Shown one piece after another: positions 32,203 to 43,399 of a stretch of DNA of 64,000 bases (within the stretch, counting starts at the first letter, position 1; every line of letters begins with the position of its first letter). Source of the stretch: Siphonodentalium dalli (taxonomy: Eukaryota > Mollusca > Scaphopoda > Gadilida > Siphonodentaliidae). Below the pieces are notes generated by a model. That model was not told where the DNA came from and searched no databases. It saw only the letters and a program-made list of their open reading frames with translations. A program made the translations under genes and the position numbers. The stretch is taken from assembly GCA_032622095.1 (NCBI GenBank), contig CP136067.1, positions 77,774,705-77,838,704 on the forward strand, read 5' to 3'.

Positions 32203-32546
32203 CTCATAACCATAACCTAATCAGACATCCAGGCTCATATCGATAACCTACTTTGACAAACAGACTACCAGGCTCATAACCATAGCCTAATGAGACATCC
32301 AGGCTCATAACAATTGCCTAATGAGACATCCAGACTCATAACGATTGCCCAGTGAGACATCCAGACCCATAACCATAGTCTAATGACACATAAAGGCTCA
32401 TAACCATAGCCTAATGGCTGATGAGACATGCATGCCCATAGGCATAGCCATAACCTAATGAGACATCCAGACTCATAACCATAGCCTATTGAGACATCCA
32501 AGCTCATAACCATAGCCTAGTGAGACATGCAGGCTCATAACATAAT
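32203..32546 (+). repeat. ~31-bp minisatellite
   Basis: About ten diverged units built on TGAGACATCCAGGCTCATAA followed by CCATAGCCTAA. The 79-residue minus-strand frame across it simply reads the repeat. Confidence 0.85.
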
Positions 32547-33391
32547 CACAAATGTATATATATGGGGGTCAAATTTGAGAAAAGAGTGCAAATTATCGAC
32601 TGCGAGCATAAAATTCAATAATTTTCTGTTTGTTGAAATATATATACGCATTTTATTACGTGTATGTAGGATATTTAGCAGCGAACCAGTTAAGAGCCAT
32701 ATTGTGGCGAAAGTTTACGTCAAATAATTCCAATTGCGGGACTACAATCAGTGTTTATATGTATATAAGTCAGCAGTGGATATATTAGCAAACTTTCTTA
32801 ATTGTGTTATCCATCATATGCTATATACCCAGTACACCAGCTGTACAGAAAGAAAGAGATAATAACAGTTCTAAATAACCAACGTAAATAATTATAGCTC
32901 ATGTAATTATCGTATATAGGCCTATATTTTCATATAATTATAGTACAATACATTAGAAATAGCCTAAATACTGTAGAATTTGAGAAAACATGTGATAAAT
33001 ATACCGTAATTTATGCCTCTAAGACGCACAATTGCCCCATTAATCACCATGCAATGCGCCCTACAATTCTACAATTTGCCCTAATTTTAAGCTTTAAAAT
33101 GTTGGGAGCGGGATGCAGCCCCCAGCGCCCGGAGCCGTACGGCAATGTTGAGAAATGAAACCGATCCTATCGTCACCGTGTAGCGTGTACAAGGGCGGTA
33201 ATCGCGATAAATAACTATTGTGATGCTTGTATATAGTAACGTTAATTGTTTGGTTGTAATGAAGCAATTTTGGCATGCCGTAGCGTCAGATTGGCATGCA
33301 ATATTAGCCTATACTGAACGGCTTTTTTCCTTAACAAATTTGTTTTACTATAGTGTAATAACGGTCTGTATCGGGTGTTCAAATTGGACTA

Positions 33392-36300
33392 ATGTCCCTG
33401 GTATGTACTCGCTGCTCGGCATTGAAGTGGCTTGGTGAACCTCCTGGAATTTGCTGTTCCAATGGAAAGGTTGTACCGATGCATGCAGACACTCCACAGC
33501 CCCTCAAAGATCTTCTCAGTGTGGCTTCTCCGGGTTCGACTCATTTCCTCCAGAACATCCGAAGATATAACTCCGCATTTCAAATGACATCATTTGGAGG
33601 ACAACTTATCACTGAGAGCGGATTTATGCCAACATATAAAGTTCAGGGCCAGGTTTACCATAGACTTGGGTCGCTTCTGCCGACCAGGAACCTATGTTCC
33701 TGCAATTGTATTACGTTGGACATTCCCAGACAGAAGCTAATCTTCGCTCCTCAATGATTGATGGTCTCAGGCCTGAGATCACACTATCGCTGCAAGATAT
33801 GCTCCACGCCACTAATTCCTACATCTTGAGTTCCAGGTATGCCCTCGAGTCAGACATTGGTCCAAATCTTCACATCGTCATCAATGCCGATAAGAGGCCA
33901 ACCCGAGAACATCATGGTCGGTTCAATGAGCCAATTTGCAACGAAGTTGCAGTTGTAATGGCTGAGCAGGAACATGGTCCGCGAGATATCATTATAAAAT
34001 CTCGAGACAACATAATCAGGAGGATTTGTGAGACCCACATATCGTATGAATCTTTGCAATACCCACTTCTGTGCATACTTGGTGAAGATGGTTATCACCT
34101 TGGTATACGCCACGCTATTGGCAATAAGATTTTTATGCGTTTCATTTCATGGTTCGGAGGCATTATTTTAACCATCTTCGTCGGAGCCGAAACCTCTTCC
34201 ATCAGTTCGCTGTTGATATGTATGCCAAAATCGAGTCTGAGCGATCGTTTTATATAAGGACTCATCAGAGCTCCGGGCTGATTCCTACATCCACCTCTGC
34301 GACAGCATAAATAACAACAGAAGGCCTTGGCCAGCTTTGCATACTGCCGTCGACTATCACAGGGAGCCCGCGGTACACGCAGGAGAAGACTCAAGACGCC
34401 ATGACTTTTGTCAGAAACTTTGGTCGACCCGACATTTTCATTACCTTCGCATGCAATCCAGCATAAAACGAACTCTTCGAGGGTCAGAGTCCCAAAGACA
34501 GACACGACCTCACAGCTCTAGTATTTCGCTTGAAGCTCATCAAGCTTTTGAATCTCATTAAGAAGTCCCACATTTGTGGGCGACCTGTCTGCGTCATGCA
34601 CACCATCGAGTGGCAGAAAAGGGGGCTACCACATGCCCATATTCTGCTCTGGTTGGATGATAAGATTCATGCCAACCTAATTGATGACTTAATTTCCGCT
34701 GAGCTACCAAATCCCGAGGAAGATACGCAATTATTCCAGATTGTGAAGCCCGAGATGGTCTACGGGCCATGTAGTCGACTTAACGACATTTCCCCTTGCA
34801 TGAAATACGGAAAATGCACACAAAGCGATATCCCCGACAGTTCTTAGTGGAAACGTAGATATCAAATGATGGCTATCCTCTTTACAGGAGGAGAAGGCCT
34901 GGTGATGGAGGGTTTGCCGCTAAGATAAAATTGAGAAATGGTCACGAAGTCGAAGTAGACAACAGGTGGATCGTCCCATACTGTCCTTTGCTGTCGAAGA
35001 TAATTGATGCCCATATCAATGTTGCGTTTTGTATATCTCAGTTAAAGCCATCAAATGTGTTTGCAAATACATCAACAAGGGCTCCGATGCAGCTATGTTT
35101 GCTCTCCAGGGCTCGAAACGACGAAATGAGCCAGTATCAGCTGGGTATATACATTAGCAGCAATGAAGCCTTTTGGCGAATATTTGACTTCCCAATTCAC
35201 GAGCGCCACCCTGCTATAATCCGGCTCTCTATTCATCTCGAAAATGAGCAGCGAGTTTATTTCACAGAGCATACCGCTCATCAGGTAGCTGCCACTCAGA
35301 AACAAACAACTCTAACATCATTCTTCACAATATGCCAGGAGGATGACTTTGCTCGCACTCTGTTCTATGCTCAGATGCCTTCATACTACACCTGGCATAA
35401 TAACAGATGGGCCCGTCGGAAAAGTGGCAAACCAGTCGAAGGCTATGTCGACGTGTACAAGGATGATGCTCTAGGCAGGGTGTACACGGTGCACCCTACA
35501 GAACAGAAATGTTTCTTTTTGAGATTACCCCTTCATGAAGTCAGAGGATGACACTCATTTGCAGGTCTGAGGACTGTTGATGGCAATCTATTTTCAACGT
35601 TTCGAGTCAGCTCTAAAGAGAGGCCTTCTCGAACATGACCAACAGTTGGAAGATACATTGTCGGAGGCTTCTCTGTCAAGATCCCCCAAATGTCCTCGTA
35701 GCCTTTTTGCTAACATTGCTTCACATCTGCGGCGTCGCAAGCCCGAATGGTCTCTGGACCAGTTTCCGAGAGGACCTTTCTGACCATTTTCGCCGACGAC
35801 AGCAGGCGCTCAATCCAGACATTGAGGTAGTATTCACTTATAAAATTTTCAATGCCGCTCTCGTTGCTATTGAGGACAAAATTCTCGCACATGGCGGTCA
35901 AGAAATTCACACGTTTGGTCTTCCTGAAACTATGCGATTGGAGACCCCTGATCAGCCCCGTGAAATCATCAGAAAGACGAGTTATAACATCGACAATTTT
36001 GCCAATGTTATTACAGTTAATGAGCCGAAGTTACCCATTGACCAACTGAGGGCTTACGAGATTATACTCAAATCTGTCAATGACGATACTGGTGGAATCT
36101 TTTTTCTCGATGATCCTGGGGGCACGGGAAAGACCTATCTCACCAATTTGACACTGGCCAAAATACGACAGCAGAGAAAGATTGCCATTGCTGTAGCTTC
36201 ATCTGGCATTGCAGCAACACTGCTTCCGGAAGCAGAACTGCTCGTTCTGCATACAAGCTTCCTCTAACTTGATTAGGAATGATCTGGCTACGTGTAACAT

Positions 36301-37381
36301 CACTAAGTGGACGGGATTATCACGTCTTATCAGAAGCTGTCTGTTGATTGTTTGGGACGAGTGCACGATGTCGCACAAACATGCCTTTGAAGCTCTGGAC
36401 GGGACATTACAAGATATTCTGGATTGCAACAGGATTATGGGTGGTGTCACCGTGGTTGTCTGAAGATTTCAGACAAACCATTCCGGTAATACCAAGGGGA
36501 ACTAGAGCTGACGAAATCCGAGCTTCTCTGAAATCTTCCTATCTTTGGAGAAGTGTTCGCCTTCTCAACCTGACCACTAATATGAGAGCCTATTTGTACG
36601 GTGATGCGATGGCAACTAATTTTGCTACACAGCTTCTTCGAATTGGCGGCCGAATTTCCCCATCCGTTCCTAATGATCAGATCAACCTGCACGATTTGCG
36701 GACAGTAGTAACATCTGTTGATGAATCGATTGTGTCTGTTTTCCCAAGTCTGCCACAGCGAATGAACGACCATAATTGGTTATGTGAGAGAGCAATTTTG
36801 ACACCTAAAAATGATGTTGTCAACTCCATCAATTCTCGGCTGCTCGAGCTGGTTCCAGGCCAGTTGCAAATGTGCAAGTCGGTTGATACCATCCCCGATC
36901 CATCAGAGGTCGTCAACTACCCCACCGAGTTTCTCAATTCCCTAGATCCGCCTGGGATGCCACCGCATATTTTATATATCAAAGTAGGTGTCCCTATCAT
37001 GTTGCGCATGCATATGGAGCCTCCTAAGCTTTGCAATGGCACCAGACTCTCCGTGAGAAAACTTTCACCTCACCTAATTGAGGCCAATATTCTAACATGC
37101 TGCGGTAAAGGTGAAGACGTCTTCATTCCTATAATTCCGCTCATACCAACTGAATCGAGTTCAGACGACTCCAGTTCCCGGTAAAACTGAGTTTTGCCAT
37201 GTCAATAAATAAATCACAAGGACAAACCCTCCAAGTTGCAGGCCTAGAACTACAAGATACATGTTTTTCCCATGTGCATCTTTACGTTGCACTCTCACGT
37301 GTTGGGTATCCACACAATCTAATTGTTAATGCACCTAATGGTTCGACGAAAAATATCGTATATCATGAAGCATTGAAATAG
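33392..37381 (+). pseudogene. Helitron Rep-helicase, broken
   Basis: From the N-terminus the frames show a CxxC-containing segment (CTRCSALKWLGEPPGICC), the Helitron-like QVYHRLGSLLP, RDIIIKSRDN and LQYPLLCILGEDGYH. Next come a Rep region with GRPDIFITFACNP, WQKRGLPHAHILLWL (the His-x-His metal site) and CVCKYINKGSD (tyrosine motif), and a Pif1-like helicase with GGTGKT (Walker A), IVWDE (Walker B), RQTIPVIPRGTRADEI and the C-terminal INKSQGQTLQVAGLEL and VALSRV. The known role is rolling-circle transposition by nicking and unwinding DNA. At least five frame changes or stops divide it, and the first tyrosine position is Cys (35056-35058). It cannot encode intact enzyme as given. Confidence 0.93.
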
Positions 37382-37510
37382 TCTTGCACGATATGCAGGG
37401 CAAAATAAAACTTATAAAAAAAAATATTCTAAAATACCAAAACAAAATTCTAAAATACCAAACAAAAATCTGATGCTGCCCAAGCCCGGATGAAAGCAGA
37501 GGGGAAACAG

Positions 37511-37526
37511 CCCGGACGAAGTCGGG
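37511..37526 (+). other. Helitron 3' hairpin
   Basis: CCCGGACGAAGTCGGG folds as CCCGGAC... pairing with GTCGGG, 12 bp before the element end, as in known Helitrons. Confidence 0.75.
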
Positions 37527-38630
37527 TCACCCTGTTAGTGTTATGTATTTATGTTAGATTACTTGTTTGTACATATATGTTATCGCACGCGTTTTGCCAG
37601 TATTAACCTTGTAAAACTTTTTAGAGTACACCTGTGGTGTTATGATTATATAAACTAAATTAGTATTATTATTATGTTGAAGCAGTGTTTGTTGTATATA
37701 GTGCTGAAATGTAAGAGGTGAATGCACACAACTTCAGCAATTAGGAACACGAGCATGTTCAAATCGTAATTGTTTTTATAAATTTAAACCACATTTAAAA
37801 GGAGTTCAGTTCATGCATTGATACTAATTCGTGAATATTATAGTTATCTCGCGAGGAATTACTTGAAAACAACGACCTTGATGCAACGCTTGTTTGATTT
37901 TCGCTCACATCGGTTCCATTTCAGCGCGTGTGATTCTTTCTACTCTGGGCGTCATGCGATGTTCATATCGCACGATTTGTTACAAGTTTATTCGAATCCC
38001 CACGTAATATATTGAGATGCGCTTATACTGTATGCTGATCATGTGACAGATATGACAGACGTCCTTTTGTAAGAAGTGCGATCAAAGACCAGCCTCCTGG
38101 ATAATAGATCGCGAGAGTTTCTCATAGTTGTAGTGACTGGTGTTGGCGGTACACAAATTAAAGATAAGATATATATGGCCTCAAATCAACTTATCACCAG
38201 GAATCGAAGAAGGTTCATAGCAGTATTGGTTCAGGAAAGTCGGCGAATGATCTGTATACTCCAAAGTGGTAGTTTTTTTTCTTCAGACCAGGGGGGGGGG
38301 GGGGTCGGAAGAAATGTCCAGACACGTATGCTACTTTTTTGCCGATGACCACTTATTGGACCCACCCACCCCAGACCCCAAATTTTGTTCCATTTCATAG
38401 TTTTGTCCAGCCATGTTTTGACACCCACCCCCTTGTGAACGCAAAACACAAACATAGAGAGAAAACCAGGACCAAACCTCCTACATTGAGATTCAGTGAA
38501 TCTAGTAATGAACAGCAGGACTGGTCTCTAGCAGTATATTCTTGACTGCACTGGATTTTTAATCGTTTTTGTTAAATATCATATTTCCACAGCTCTGCAG
38601 TCAATTTATTTTAAAGCTTAGTATATGAAT

Positions 38631-38763
38631 AGAGCATGGCTTGGAGTTGACTACGCGAATGTAGTGGCCAGTGGGAAGGGTGTAGTTCATGAACCGAAGG
38701 CTCATGAACTACACCATTCCCACTGGCCACTACATTCGCGTAGTCAACGACAAGATATGCTCT
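38631..38763. repeat. Foldback hairpin, ~60-bp arms
   Basis: Left AGTTGACTACGCGAATGTAG and GGCCAGTGGGAAGGGTGTAG; right CTACACCATTCCCACTGGCC and CTACATTCGCGTAGTCAA. The arms are separated by ACCGAAGGC. Bounded by AGAGCAT and ATGCTCT. Non-coding. Confidence 0.85.
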
Positions 38764-38769
38764 AATCAT

Positions 38770-39880
38770 TATATTATATCGATCATTCAAATATCCTACA
38801 TATACTGGCCAATCTGTTTAAGAAATTAATGTTGATTTTGTTTCGCCTAAATGTCAACCGTTTGTTATATTTCCACATGCGAATAGCACATTCCATATGT
38901 ATTTGCGGATGCATATTGAGCAGTTGATTTTATTGAATATAATATTGAATGTGTGGCGTGGATAACTGTTTCTACTGTTCTAATCATGCAGTTGATATCA
39001 TGTCTGCACCATAACCAGTTGCGTTTAATTTACGTGTGTCATACTAACTGTGTACTGGTCAACCACTTGTTCCTGTGTAGGCGTGCACTCGTTTTATCAG
39101 TGATATGGGGATGATGGTTTTATTCCATATCAAACATTGACGAGTTACTCCCCTTATATACAACTATATTGCAACATCACACACCAGTCCGTGCTTGCGA
39201 CACTGAACTACAAACTGTTTGAGTAATACCGGTGCCCACTATGGTCGAATGCCAATCTGATATATTTCCATCGCCACCCACTATAATTATTCAGTTAGTA
39301 TCTCCACCCCTTGTGTCCGGAATGTCTATATCGGTGTATGTCTATAGCGGTGGATATGTCAATAGCAATAGGGTGGCGACAGCTCCTGGTTGGTTGCCAA
39401 CTAGTCTGACAGAAACAGGATAGTGGTTGTCAGTTAACAACTGAAGGGACGATAATTTGTTAATATGTACATAGAATATCATTGAAAATATATCAATAAT
39501 TGCTAATAAAAGTCAAAGTTGTTCTATTTGTAACAGGATTTGTTGTCGTAACTCTGCAAATGGGGCACTCATGTTATACTTAGCTCGGCGCGCGTGTATC
39601 CCATTTATATAATGGACACTTTGCTCGGCTCTTTACGTGAAGTCAACTCCCACTGCTAAAGACAACTCCATCGATATAGCCATATCATGATACAGGGGAT
39701 GATCTTATGTTGCTAACATTAATTCCACGGGAAGCTGAAAGCACCTGCATTGAAAACTTAGTCAGCCAGATCATCTCTCAAATCACGCCCTTTGGGCACT
39801 TAAGATAACTCAATATCAACATCAGTTCCGTCTCCCCTAGTGGCAACATCATCCTCGACGCCCGTCACATCACTATAGGA
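38770..39880. other. No supported gene
   Basis: Between the foldback and the Harbinger remnant I see only short frames without motifs. A truncated tail of the transposon may extend into its right part. Confidence 0.4.
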
Positions 39881-39889
39881 ATGAACAAG

Positions 39890-40690
39890 GCGCCATTCTT
39901 CAATAAGAAATTGTGCAAAGTGCACGACACGGGCTCAAACAACCTGCAATGTATTGAGTATATTCAAATTGATAGTGGTTCGGAGGACACGGAATTTAGA
40001 TGACATCATTCAGAAAGCACAGTCCACGATTCTGCGAACTCTGCTCAGTCTGTAGTTAAAGTCGACTTCGATAGCTTGTATAGTTGAATGGGGGAGGTTT
40101 TATATCCTACTGAGGCATAACATGTCGTCCATATAAAGTAACGAACGTCCACTGTTCTACCTAGAAGTGAAGTTGGTGTTGTCAACGAAGCTTCAGTCAT
40201 ATGCGATTCCAGAGTATATGGTCGAGTCTTATTACCGGGAACACCTATGTCAAATGAAGTTATGGAAGAATGGGCGTCCGCGCAGTCAGTAGAACAATGC
40301 TGTTTCTTTTCTTATAATTAAAATATACTGAACCGAAATTGTTGGGGGCCAACATGCTGACATGCTGATGTTTTCAATCAATGGCGCCTACATATACAGT
40401 GCGGGAAGTTCCAATTTTCCTCAAATCTCTTCGAAATCGCCATAATTTCCTCCGGTGTTTTGACTTAGTTATCTTGCAGAGCTTCTGATATATAGCTTTG
40501 CTAATGGCCGATGCTGTCACTCTGTACGCATAATGCAAGTCATGGTAACTCGTGCCACCGGCTAAGAATCTGAGTGACAGACACAACGTAACCTGCGGAG
40601 ACAGTGCCTCCTTCGTGACCGTATCTTGATTCTGTATCATATGTGTCACTTTCGATAGACGAGCAGTAAAACAAGAGAGTGACATTCTGC
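39890..40690 (-). pseudogene. PIF/Harbinger-type (HARBI1/ALP1-like) transposase, broken
   Basis: On the minus strand an N-terminal helix-turn-helix region reads LSPQVTLCLSLRFLAGGTSY then DLHYAYRVTASAISKAI. It runs into VGAID, followed by TGA at 40376-40374 where the family has Gly before Lys-His. After the stop come KHQHVSMLAPNNFGS and VYFNYKKRNSIVLL. Other frames keep IGVPGNKTRPY, NYRLSRVRRIVDCAF (40075-40020) and a C-terminal TLHNFL (near 39915). In the family these segments form a DDE transposase that cuts and pastes DNA. Stops and frame changes make it inactive. The accessory Myb-like protein was not found nearby. Confidence 0.85.
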
Positions 40691-40984
40691 GGAGAGAAAA
40701 AATGTAGATTTAACAAACAATGGCTGACACTCTTCGGTCAAACAGACAGCATGTCATGTCAGACTCAAAGATGTTGGAAAACTGCAGGCAACTCATAGTT
40801 CACAGTGACGTGGCTAGGGGATCCCTGTTGCGGTGTACATCTTGAAATTTTCAATTGCACCCTCCACTGAACTAGTCCAAAATCTCAGGTTCTTATAATT
40901 CAATTTGCCACCCTCCTTGCATGGGTAGGAACTTTTCATCTGGTACATCAAGGTCGGAAAATCCAAAATTACATCCCAATAAAG

Positions 40985-41210
40985 TTGGAACATTTTCAAC
41001 TGATAGCCATCTAAGAACTTTAAGAAAAAGTAGCACAAAATGCTACTGTTGGTCTAAACACGACAAATTCCCCACTAGTTACTGGTTGGAAAATCAAATG
41101 TGAACAATTTCAACCTGTATGGGTGTACAATGTACAACTGATGTGTTGTGTCTGGCATGCATTTCCAATTGTTGATAATTTGACCAAAACGGCACCCAAC
41201 GTGTAAATAC
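40985..41210 (-). repeat. Dispersed repeat family 'TGTTTAGACCAAC', copy 1
   Basis: The minus strand shares CAGGTTGAAATTGTTC, GTGTTTAGACCAACA and TGGCTATCAG with 48.2-48.4 kb. It lies just 5' of the Harbinger remnant on the same strand, but linkage to that element is not shown. Confidence 0.6.
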
Positions 41211-42189
41211 GTCTTGCTCCTCATATTATCCCTTTCTATACTAATGAATTCCCCAATCAATTATATACGCAATGGTCTATTATTAATTTGGAGGTTTTTT
41301 TGTGAAAAATAAGCAGATTACAGATAACACAAGAACATATGTATATGTGAGTTGTCCGTTTGATGGTGTTAATGCGTTGTGTATACAGGTTGGGATGTGG
41401 TTAGATCCATAATACATCAAGGACTGCCGGCTTGGAATTGGCTTGTTTATATGGTTCATCGTTTCAGCCGCTTTGCATTGCGGCGTTGGCATTGCCACCG
41501 GTGGAGCAAAAACCACGCATCAGCCCATACAGACCCACTGAACACCGCAATCATCTGCTCCGAAGAGCAACCGAGCAAAGTGCCCAGATACACGTATCAG
41601 GTTAGTTCACTCTGTTCGTATCACAAATCATCGCTAATATTTGTATTATTGAACATGAATAGTATTACCTGAAACAACTGGTAAACGTATCAATGTCAGT
41701 TTATATTGTACCCTGAACAAAGCACAACTGAAAAGTCTTCGATTTTCTTCATTGAGCCAAGTGAGGACCCACCGTCTCATCTCTAGGTTGCGTTTATGGT
41801 ACTCATATCAGCAGCATCCATGCGAGGGAGCTGGCCGTGGCATTTTCACATTACAACATATCATGTGACATTATTTTGACTGGCATAATAATGCCAACAC
41901 CAACGTTCTTAACACACAGCTCGGCGATTTCAGCAATCGCGTAAAACCGCTGTCGTAGATTGACTATTACCAACGCTTATTATTAGACCACTTGCAGAAA
42001 ATAATTTTGCAGCTGGAATTTTTGCAGTTTGCCAGCGTATGATCGTACACGTATGTGGCTAAACAAAGATAATGTTGGGAAATTATCCCATTATTTCACC
42101 CCTGTAAGGCTGTATTATAACTTAAGTTTGAGGAAATCCCCCCTGTACTAATATTCAGCCACTATCGTGTTTATTTTGACCCCAAGACT

Positions 42190-42262
42190 AAATTAGGTAT
42201 GAAATTTCCAACTGTTGAATAATTTCACCAAAGTTGGGGGGGGGGGGGGGGGTGAGACACCC
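42190..42262 (-). repeat. Terminal fragment of the same family, with poly-G
   Basis: The minus strand reads GGGTGTCTCACC, a run of C, then AACTTTGGTGAAATTATTCA, matching the terminus at 48169. The G run at 42237-42254 interrupts the terminal sequence. Confidence 0.5.
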
Positions 42263-42442
42263 ACATAAATCCCCTGATAGTAACGGATAATTTTGATTAG
42301 GAAAACATCAGTTTTCGTCAAATCGTTGAAACAATTCCCTTCCATGGGTTTGGAATTTGCTCCATATACTGATATCCTAATATGTACACGTACATGTAGT
42401 ACACATAATATTGCGTACATACCAAGATTGAAGTTGACTTGC

Positions 42443-42751
42443 TCGTGTTGTGTTTGCCTTTGCCTTTGTGTGTATACTTGTTCCAGGTTTGACATGTTGT
42501 GTTTGCCTTTGTGGGTATACTTGTTCCAGGTTTGACATGTTGTGTTTGCCTTTGTGTGTATACTTGTTCCAGGTTTGACATGTTGTGTTTGCCTTTGTGG
42601 GTATACTTGTTCCAGGTTTGACATGTTGTCTTTGCCTTTGTGTGTATACTTGTTCCAGGTTTGACATGTTGTGTTTGCCTTTGTGGGTATACTTGTTCCA
42701 GGTTTGACATGTTGTGTTTGCCTTTGTGTGTATACTTGTTCCAGGTTTGAT
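42443..42751. repeat. 43-bp minisatellite with 86-bp higher-order unit
   Basis: TATACTTGTTCCAGG occurs at 42473, 42516, 42559, 42602, 42645, 42688 and 42731, every step exactly 43 bp. Units alternate strictly between TGTGTGTATAC and TGTGGGTATAC, so the true unit is an 86-bp pair. Because 43 is not a multiple of three, several minus frames stay open across it, including a 252-residue one at 42193-42951; these are not treated as genes. Confidence 0.95.
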
Positions 42752-43314
42752 GTTGCGCTTCTGCTTGCTGGGGTTCCTGTTGTATTCCAGGAAACGGATA
42801 AATTTTCTATGAGCAAAATATATTGGGATCTGCGAAGACGATGAATGATAAATGTCACACAGCTTGTTGTTGACTTTGCAAGAATATTGGTAGTCTGTTG
42901 AGAATATAGCACACTTCGCTTCCCGCTCGGGGCTACTCCCCCTCTGTCCACTTCATATACATATTGATGAATAAGGCGCCAACCCCACAGACCGCCAATT
43001 GGGTCAGGAACCTAAGTCACTAATGCAATATCTAAACGGTCGCTTCAGATGTTCTGATAGCTGATATCGGAAACCATGCAGTGGATGAGCTTGATATTTG
43101 TTGCAGGAGTTATTGTACTTACGAGAGAAAGGGATTTTATGAACATCTAATAAATGATGGAGGTGTTTCGTGTTCAAAATCGGGGGACAATCGATACCTA
43201 TTTGCCTATTTTTAACAAATTACTGATTTTTGAATATGCATTGTCAGTTTACACAGCTCGTGTACTAGTTTATCCTTTCAGACAAACGTTTATGTTTTAT
43301 TTAAGGAATTATCT

Positions 43315-43398
43315 GTTTCCTAATGTAATTACAGTTTAAAGGCATATGCAATTGGGGTTAGGTAAATGTCTTTAAACTGTGTAATTATATTTGGAAAC
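43315..43398. repeat. Small foldback, ~28-bp arms
   Basis: GTTTCCTAATGTAATTACAG then TTTAAAG is mirrored by CTTTAAACTGTGTAATTATA then TTTGGAAAC. It begins in the last codons of an unsupported 61-residue frame. Confidence 0.7.
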
Positions 43399-43399
43399 C

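Larger units (their letters stand above)
33380..37538 (+). mobile_element. Degenerate autonomous Helitron
   Basis: The coding remnant is followed, 130 bp after its stop, by AGCAGAGGGGAAACAG, the hairpin CCCGGACGAAGTCGGG (37511-37526) and TCACCCTGTTAG then T. This is the 3' end shared with the short elements at 12.6 and 60.5 kb. The final TTAG departs from the usual CTRR. The 5' end was not located; it may lie a few hundred bases before 33380. Confidence 0.8.

Noticed and set aside
32274..32513. 79-residue minus-strand frame rich in repeated LIRLWL
   Set aside because: Translation of the 31-bp minisatellite only.
38270..38430. Apparent similarity to 63.84-63.92 kb (poly-G, ACACGTATGCT, GGGTGTCAAAA)
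   Set aside because: The shared words occur in inconsistent orientation and order, so a common element could not be supported by eye.
42193..42951. 252-residue minus-strand frame with a repeating peptide
   Set aside because: It is produced by the 43-bp minisatellite, which stays open in more than one frame; the flanks have no coding signal.
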